A stretch of DNA of 14,892 nt from Clavulina sp. PMI_390 (Eukaryota > Basidiomycota > Agaricomycetes > Cantharellales > Hydnaceae), in the NCBI GenBank assembly GCA_015039315.1, contig WIDE01000265.1, forward strand, positions 1 to 14,892. The letters run 5' to 3'. Below the pieces are notes generated by a model. That model was not told the DNA's origin. It made no database searches and was given only the letters and a program-made list of their open reading frames with translations. The first letter of the stretch is position 1; every line of letters begins with the position of its first letter. Shown in pieces: positions 9,385 through 14,892 of this stretch. The translations under genes were made by a program, and so were the position numbers.

Positions 9385-11329
9385 TCAGTAGGGTGCTACA
9401 TAGCCTGAATGGGTTTTACACTCACACTTGGCAAAAATTGATTCCATTCTCTGCAGGACCACGCTGCTTGATGGACGTTGAGTTGGCTCATGAGTCCACA
9501 TTTTAGTAAGCAATGTCCAGAACTCTGTTTTCACTGTCTGATCCAAGAGGTCTACTGATTGAGCTGGTTTGTTTGGTCGTTGTCCTTTGATTAGAATAGA
9601 GGCAATGTGCCATTCATTTGTGATCTCAGCAAATGGTGGGTGACCACTCCATGTGTTAAAATACATCATGGAAAGCCCAAAAATGTCACTCTCCTGGCTT
9701 GAATAAAATCCCTCAGTCTGACTGTCCAAAATCTCTGGTGCCAGGAAGCAAATCCGGCCACCTTGTTCTCGATTGGACACATTCCGAGAGAATTCATGAC
9801 GGATACGGCTACGTCCAAAGTCACAGATGACAGGATTACTGAGCTCATTGATTAATATGTTTCCCTGTGCAATAAGTTATTACAATTGATTCAGCTATTT
9901 CAGATATTTCTATTACATACAGGGTGAAGGTCCCCATGGATAATGGGAGGCATTCGTGAATGGAGATATGCAGTGCCCCGGGCCGCTCCTATGATCTGAG
10001 TAACATGTGAGTAAGGCCTCATATAAGCAACATTGGGGATAACAACTCACAATCTTGACCAGGAATGACAAGTCAATGACCCCAAGTTTGGGTCCCTTCA
10101 ACATGTCCTCAAGAGATCCACCTTTGAGGTATGGTAGGACCATGAGTGGGTAAGCTTCATTGGTCTCACAATAAATACCCAAGAAGGGAAGAATATTTGG
10201 ATGTTGAAGCTGTGAATGAGTTATAGCTTCACGATATAAGAGCTGAGCTGTCAAGTGAGTAAGATGAAGAGTGAATGAACCATGGTACAAATTACCTGAA
10301 TATACTCCCGTTTAGCTGACTGATTCCGCCAATTGCTGACTGCTACAAGCTCTCGAACAACTATGCTGCCAGTGCATCCGGGTAATTCTCCTTTATAGAC
10401 CAGGGCATCGCCGCCTCGCCCAATACGATCCGCTCTGTCAAAAGTGATGTTTGTGATCATGAAAGGTGTTGGGAGAGTGTTTGTGTAGAAACAGCAGTCT
10501 TGTAGCAGTCGCAAGATTTCAGGGTATTCATCGGACCCAGGGGCATAGGTTTGCAGGTGCTGCAAGTGAGATCAAGAGTGAAAATGTTTTCCAGAATTAA
10601 TACTCAAGCGAGGCGTACAATATAGATTTGATCAAGGAGCGCGATTGCTTGGTCTTGTGGGAGCTGGGTCAAGTCACTCCCGCGAGGGATCCCGAATCGT
10701 GCAAGCAGAACCCAGTTCACATTGGGTACAGATGTATTTGAAATCACCCTAGTGTGTTGGGTGTTGATAGAGGGATCGGCGGGAGGGTCACTGAGGGACA
10801 CGGCCACGGGTGTGGTACTTGAGTCGCCCTTGGAGTGTGGAGCAGAGGGCCATTGGCCCTCAACACTCGAGATTGCTAGTGCAGAAGTTACGGCGGCTGG
10901 TGAGGATCCAAGGGAAGCTGACTGGCCGTCTGCTGACAAAGCGCGATTAATATCAATGGGGGGAACGTCTGCCAGCGCATCTATCGTGTTAGCTTCATGG
11001 AACCAAGGCTGGCTGGTCGAAGGCTCAAACTGCGACCCTGGATCGGGAAGGGGCGCATACAGGGTAGTGAAAGGTGGTAGACGGGGAAGGTCGTCTTGTT
11101 CGGGGTAGCTGAGGTTTGAGTCTGAAGTAGGTAATGCAACGCGAGCCTTCTTAGAAGGGCCGTCTTCCTCGAAATTCACCTCAGAGGCTCTACGGACATG
11201 ACGAGTAACCAGTTGGAGCTCGCTAGCACTGCGACTGACGCAGTCCCGAATGGGATCGAATCGGGCGTATTGTCGGGGTGCCATAGTTTGTCGTGAGGCA
11301 TGTGGATTGTCATTCGGAGATCCTGACAT
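9385..11329 (-). CDS. TKL-like protein kinase with degenerate catalytic residues
   Basis: Proposed exons are 11329-10619, 10559-10296, 10242-10051, 9995-9921 and 9864-9385; introns are 59, 53, 55 and 56 bp and all phase 0, giving 573 residues. Residues 1-237 are Ser/Pro/Asp-rich and probably disordered, with a basic patch SKKAR. The kinase domain follows: Gly-rich loop IGRGGDALVYKG (283-294), alpha-C Glu (about 330) in REAITHSQLQHPNIL, hinge VLPYLKGGSLEDML, catalytic loop HGDLHPGN (409-416, split by intron 4), CDFG (Asp 429) and APE (456-458). The beta-3 Lys is replaced by Arg (VVRE, 306), HRD is HGD, and the loop Lys is His, so activity is doubtful although the catalytic Asp, Asn and DFG remain. 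An upstream TTG would extend the frame by 6 codons; the ATG is preferred. The stop lies 58 bp from the NACHT-TPR start, and a GTGAGT donor at 9425-9420 would splice past the stop into it. Donor GTACGC of intron 1 is weak. Confidence 0.85.
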
Positions 11330-11389
11330 AGTGTGCCGAAACTTCAAATCAGATGAGAGCCAGAGAGATATTCAGTTCCGCTATGAAAG

Positions 11390-11806
11390 TTAGACGACGT
11401 GAGGACGAGACGCTGGGCCCGCGCACGTGGTGGACGCATGTACAGCCCTCACTGACTTCAAATGGAAACTGATGGGCACAGAGCCACCCGACCAGAGACG
11501 CACAAACTCGGATGCGTGGCCAAATAGAAAGCGGTGCTTGAACAAGCCCACGCATTGAAAATCTGCTGCATTCGAAAGGAGCTTAATCACATCGTCCAAC
11601 CTTCGCTTAGTAAGGCCATCCAAAATCGTCCAAGCCAAGGCCTCTCCGAACATCTTAGATAAACATTTGCCCCAAGAGTCGAGGCCACAGGATACGGGAG
11701 GAGATAAGGATAAGAAAACGGCGCTAAGGATGTGGCAGGAGTGAATTAAGACCAAAACTTCCAGGGAAAGACCACCATGCTGTCTGGCACCCACGGCTCG
11801 ACTCAT
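11390..11806 (-). CDS. hypothetical 138-residue open frame
   Basis: A true ATG opens an unbroken frame with a hydrophobic stretch near residues 14-36 (LSLEVLVLIHSCHILSAVFL) that could be a membrane segment, then a helical-looking part (EALAWTILDGLTKRRLDDVIKLL). I do not recognise it. It lies 60 bp upstream of the kinase start on the same strand, so it could be part of that gene's leader, a separate small gene, or chance in a GC-richer region. An overlapping second frame (11349-11555) argues for caution. Confidence 0.2.
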   Translation of the reverse strand: MSRAVGARQHGGLSLEVLVLIHSCHILSAVFLSLSPPVSCGLDSWGKCLSKMFGEALAWTILDGLTKRRLDDVIKLLSNAADFQCVGLFKHRFLFGHASEFVRLWSGGSVPISFHLKSVRAVHASTTCAGPASRPHVV

Positions 11807-11888
11807 CGCGGGGCGATACTTCGTTCATTCGCCATCGTTGACTCATCGCCTGGGCTCTCAAGGCGAGGACCACTTTCGGTTACGAGCA

Positions 11889-12106
11889 ATGGCATCCAAA
11901 ACACTAGTAGGTATGTCCTTTTGCGCTATATCGTTCCTTTCGCGCGTCCTAGTTGACCAGTCCGAGTTGTTGCAGTCCCCAGCGACAACAGTACCCCCAC
12001 ACTTCAGCCTGACCAAACCGGCGCGCACGACTTCAACACTGGAGACGCTGCCGATACCTCTCTCCCATTAGCATATCTGCCCCTTGGCACTATCGCCTCC
12101 CTGTGA
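11889..12106 (+). CDS. possible small two-exon gene, 55 residues
   Basis: ATG at 11889, a GTATGT donor at 11911 and a CCAG acceptor at 11960 give a 50-bp intron that joins MASKTLV to a frame ending at TGA 12104-12106. The second exon has mostly C-ending codons and a polar, Thr/Asp/Gly-rich sequence (TPTLQPDQTGAHDFNTGDAA), which looks coding rather than random. No family recognised. It may be a fragment of a larger lost gene, as the surrounding 1.5 kb holds other coding-like pieces. Confidence 0.25.
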
Positions 12107-12588
12107 ATACTCCTTCTTGTCTGAGTCAACCGGCAGGCATGTGGGATGTGCACATACTCATGAGGAACGACGCCAGCACGTTAGACCGATCGGAAGTCAG
12201 GAAAGTGTCAATGGCCCACCGTCAACAACTATGGATGTCAAGGAAGACTTTTTATTCTCTTAGATTACGCACATAAATTTTGTTCCTAGCATGGGGCGCG
12301 GTGCTTGGATGTTGCTACGAACGTCGATCTCCATCTCTTACATGAATGATACTCAGGGCCGAGGATGTCGACGTCCACATGCACGCGATCAGCTGCTCCT
12401 CACCAGCTGGGCTGCTTTATGGTAGACGACATACCTCGAACTACTACCCTTGCCAAGCGCGAGTTACCTCGCCCGCCGGGTTAGTGAGGTTGGTCTCTGC
12501 TGTTGGGGATTTCGCTCATTGTTATCGTGAGCGAGTGACTCGGCTTGAGATGTCGATGCTTTGAGCAATGGGGCGGCATACCCATACC
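12107..12588. other. stretch without a supported gene
   Basis: A plus-strand frame at 12346-12564 (72 codons) is open and of mixed composition but has no recognised domain or linked exon. No RNA gene or repeat is evident. Confidence 0.4.
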
Positions 12589-13192
12589 CACGCAGGATAG
12601 CGATCGAGTTGGCGATCCTTTGGTCGTAGGGAGAGGATCATGTTCGTGGACGGAGCGACGGCTTCGTTGAGGGAGCGGATGGGGAGCAAGTACGGCGGAA
12701 CGAGTGGGTATCCATGATGGAGACGACGTGAAATAGGGCCTGTTGTAGGAGAGTAGGGTGTTCAGAAATCAGTTCGAAGGTATAGATGCCGTTGATGAGA
12801 GGGGGAAAATGAGCAAAAGTACGCACGACAATCTAGTAAGACCTGTGGGCCGCAAGGATGCTGCAAGGTTAGTTTTCATGTCTGTTGATTTATATCCCGT
12901 GTAGGATCCAGGCAGTCGCCGTGCCCTCAAGTAATGATACCTAAATGTGACTGGATGGTACAAAGGCGAAGGAAGCTAGTTGGTATCGATCGTAATGTGC
13001 CCAAGGTATTGCGGGGTCTCGCCAAAACCGTTCTCGGCAGGGACAGCATTGCGCACGATGAGGCAGAGGGTGTTGTGTAGGCTTGAGGAGTCGATGGAGG
13101 TGTCCGCGTTGGTAGAGCTGATTGGGTGAGTCAATGTAGTCAAGTCGCTGCTTGGGGGCGGAAGGTTCAACGAGCACGATGTTGATGCAACA
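12589..13192 (-). pseudogene. decayed or unresolved multi-exon gene, unrecognised
   Basis: Three pieces on the minus strand look coding by their C-ending codon bias. Piece A (13192-12976) follows a pyrimidine tract and TACTAG acceptor and reads through SSSLHNTLCLIVRNAVPAEN and GFGETPQYLGHITIDTN to a stop with no GT donor nearby. Piece B (12832-12638) also follows a TACTAG acceptor and contains HFPPLINGIYTFELISEHP. The bias then shifts by one base to piece C (about 12716-12589), which contains LLPIRSLNEAVAPSTNMILS and ends at a GTATGG donor-like site. A one-base frame change inside a continuous stretch and an in-frame stop suggest decay. Product unknown. Confidence 0.35.
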
Positions 13193-13668
13193 CTAGTAAG
13201 AAGAAGAATGCAATACGGATGGCAGGCACTGTCCGAAGTTGATAAACATTGGCAACATTTGGAGTGGGTCTAGACGAGAGCGCATCCTGGAAAGAAGAGA
13301 GAGAGGAACAGGACACTCGGCGGCCCGTGATAGTTGGCCTCATCCACTTTGTGTGACACGCCTAGTGTTCCGTTAGTATTGAGTAAGTTATTTTTGGCTG
13401 TTTATAAACGTGCTTATAAACCATTATTAACACGTAAATATGTCTGGCTGCCGGCTGAGGGGGGTCAATAATTGTAAAAAATTGATTCAGTCGCTTGTTG
13501 GCTGAGTTGAACACATTGTTCAATCAAGGGCCCACCAGATCAGTTGGAGGATCATCGGCAGGATTCAGTTGGTGGGGATATCGCGCATCCTCGCAAACGA
13601 TCCTGGATGGTTGTCGCTTTAGGAAATGTATGGCTTATGTCGGCTCTGTTTATTAACCACTGTAAGAA

Positions 13669-13752
13669 ATGCTGTTTATAAACCGGTTTGGTTAGTAAAC
13701 ATGTAAATAGGAAAAAGCTATTTGACACCCCCCAGGTGTTACCACCTTCCCC
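13669..13752 (+). repeat. hAT internal repeat, left copy
   Basis: The 43-bp stretch 13710-13752, containing AGCTATTTGACACCCCCCAG and GGTGTTACCACC, is nearly identical to the reverse complement of 14369-14410. The preceding GCTGTTTATAAACC...ACATGTAAATA also echoes the element's left end (13398-13441), so the left terminal region appears to have been partly duplicated inward. Confidence 0.75.
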
Positions 13753-13954
13753 GGGGGGTCCTAGTACCCCCTCATTATAGGGCCAATAACGTGCGATCAG
13801 TGATCTACCAACCTCGGAGATCGACATTCTGGCGCTGCGAGATCTGAGCGTTCAGGTGCTGACTGCTTCGATTATATGAAATTGCAAGGTCTTCGTCAAC
13901 GTATGACGGAGTAATTCTTAAGCTCGACTCAACTCGCCGCTCATGAGCTCTAAT

Positions 13955-14191
13955 GGAGCATTGCAACTAACTCATTCCGCTCTCACAGCAGTCGAGGTGG
14001 AAGTTGGAATTGTCGGAAGATCGTGCACGCTCCGGCAGCGGAAGCGGGCCCATGTACACTCAATAGCGCTGGGCATCTCCCTACTCATGAGACTGACAAT
14101 GATTCAATGTCCGACTATGATGAATCTCTCAGTTCCAAAGCCAACATTATTGATGAACCATATAGCAGTAGATCATCATGTGCATTATAGT
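13955..14191 (+). other. acidic Ser-rich open frame inside hAT element
   Basis: An open frame without its own ATG near the start contains HETDNDSMSDYDESLSSK, an acidic, disordered segment of clearly biased composition. Such a segment could be the leftover N-terminal region of a transposase or of a captured gene, but nothing diagnostic (no BED zinc finger, no catalytic core) is present, and it ends at a stop after about 75 codons. Confidence 0.2.
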
Positions 14192-14368
14192 ACTCTGATA
14201 CGAGCTATGTAGATACAGGAACTCGGTGCTGATCTCCGTATAATCAATAACACTTTGGCCAATCACTGATTTGTTTAACGGCCGCTCTGAACCCTGCGGA
14301 TCATGGGGGGTGCTCGATAGCTACCCCTCCCCATGCAGGGTTTACGGTCGGATGCTCTCGGGCCGGAG

Positions 14369-14410
14369 GGGGAGGTGGTAACACCTGGGGGGTGTCAAAT
14401 AGCTTTTCCC
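14369..14410 (-). repeat. hAT internal repeat, right copy (inverted)
   Basis: Reverse complement of the left copy at 13710-13752, with one A fewer before AGCTATTT and a C in place of a T after ACCACC. It begins about 38 bp inside the right tip of the element. Confidence 0.8.
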
Positions 14411-14456
14411 ATGTAAATATTCCTAAATCTATTACTAACGGAACACTAGACACGCC

Positions 14457-14892
14457 AGTTCAAGTTTGACTTTCCCAATCCCTCCCGCGACGTGCTCTAC
14501 TCCAGACCCACAAGGGACTGCACGAACTCATGAAGACAATGTAAGATATTCCCATCGGTGATCTCCTTGGCTAAGGGCGGCCCTAAGGCAGAGGCGGTGT
14601 AAGGAATGGTATTATATTAGGATAGTACGCCTTAAGCGCCCCGTTACTAGGTTACAGTTCTTTAGTCTTACCACCACCATTGTCCAGTACACTACGTTTA
14701 GAACTGACTATATATTGGGTCAAACATACTTCGGACGAAGTGAGAGTAAGATTCCTTACAGGCGGAGATGTTAGACCGAAGCCAGTTCATGCCACTCCGA
14801 GTCGCGCAAGTGCCATGCTAGCGTCAGCATCAGTGGTACCTATATCCTTCACACTACTCAGCTCTGAGCGATCAAGAACGAAATAATAGGCA
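14457..14892. other. right flank, no supported gene
   Basis: The first 75 bp keep an open frame (QFKFDFPNPSRDVLYS...) ending in TGA near 14545, which joins in frame to sequence left of the hAT insertion. Further right nothing is recognised; a 68-codon frame reaching the window edge has no domain. Confidence 0.4.

Larger units (their letters stand above)
13363..14448. mobile_element. non-autonomous hAT-like DNA transposon, 1086 bp
   Basis: Perfect 16-bp terminal inverted repeats, TAGTGTTCCGTTAGTA, lie at 13363-13378 and, inverted, at 14433-14448. They are flanked by an exact 8-bp direct duplication, GACACGCC, at 13355-13362 and 14449-14456. An 8-bp duplication with a TAGNG-type tip is the signature of the hAT superfamily. 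No transposase with a BED finger or RNase H-like core can be read, so the element would need one supplied in trans. Inside are a large internal inverted repeat and short open frames of no recognised family. Confidence 0.85.

Noticed and set aside
14865..14874. TGAGCGATCA as a further decamer copy
   Set aside because: It breaks the symmetric core, so it does not fit TGARYRYTCA.

Overview
This window looks like an accessory region of a filamentous fungal genome, most likely a mushroom-forming basidiomycete (Agaricomycetes). The reasons are short introns of 53-63 bp with GT...AG ends, a NACHT NTPase joined to 46-residue TPR repeats, a degenerate protein kinase beside it, and many non-autonomous DNA transposon remnants. 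No bacterial-style gene organisation is present. The species cannot be named from the sequence alone.

Layout. Positions 1-1330 hold no credible gene. They carry a 54-bp tandem repeat (1-245) and then a cluster of a palindromic decamer, TGARYRYTCA (318-1322). Positions 1331-6367 are AT-rich, gene-poor DNA. Within it lie a terminal-inverted-repeat element of about 586 bp (3638-4223) with an internal tRNA-like Pol III promoter on the minus strand, and two patches of a TGGACTCC-type degenerate repeat. Positions 6368-11329 are the coding core, all on the minus strand. In transcription order it holds a five-exon gene with a disordered N-terminus and a catalytically degenerate protein kinase domain (11329-9385), then only 58 bp later a three-exon NACHT-TPR receptor of the fungal NLR/STAND type (9326-6368). 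Positions 11330-13350 are richer in GC and carry pieces of coding-like sequence that look degraded or only partly resolvable. Positions 13363-14448 are a non-autonomous hAT-like transposon with a 16-bp perfect terminal inverted repeat and an exact 8-bp target-site duplication. The last ~440 bp hold no recognisable gene.

How the genes work together. The NACHT-TPR protein has the standard parts of a fungal intracellular receptor: a nucleotide-dependent switch and a repeat ligand-sensing domain. The repeats are very alike at DNA level and differ at a limited set of positions, as known for fungal STAND proteins. The kinase directly upstream keeps the DFG and APE motifs and the catalytic-loop Asp, but its beta-3 Lys, HRD Arg and catalytic-loop Lys are replaced. 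The tiny gap, shared strand and a phase-compatible splice pair that removes the kinase stop codon raise the possibility of a single pseudokinase-NACHT-TPR receptor. That joining is inference; the two open frames and their internal introns are read directly from the sequence.
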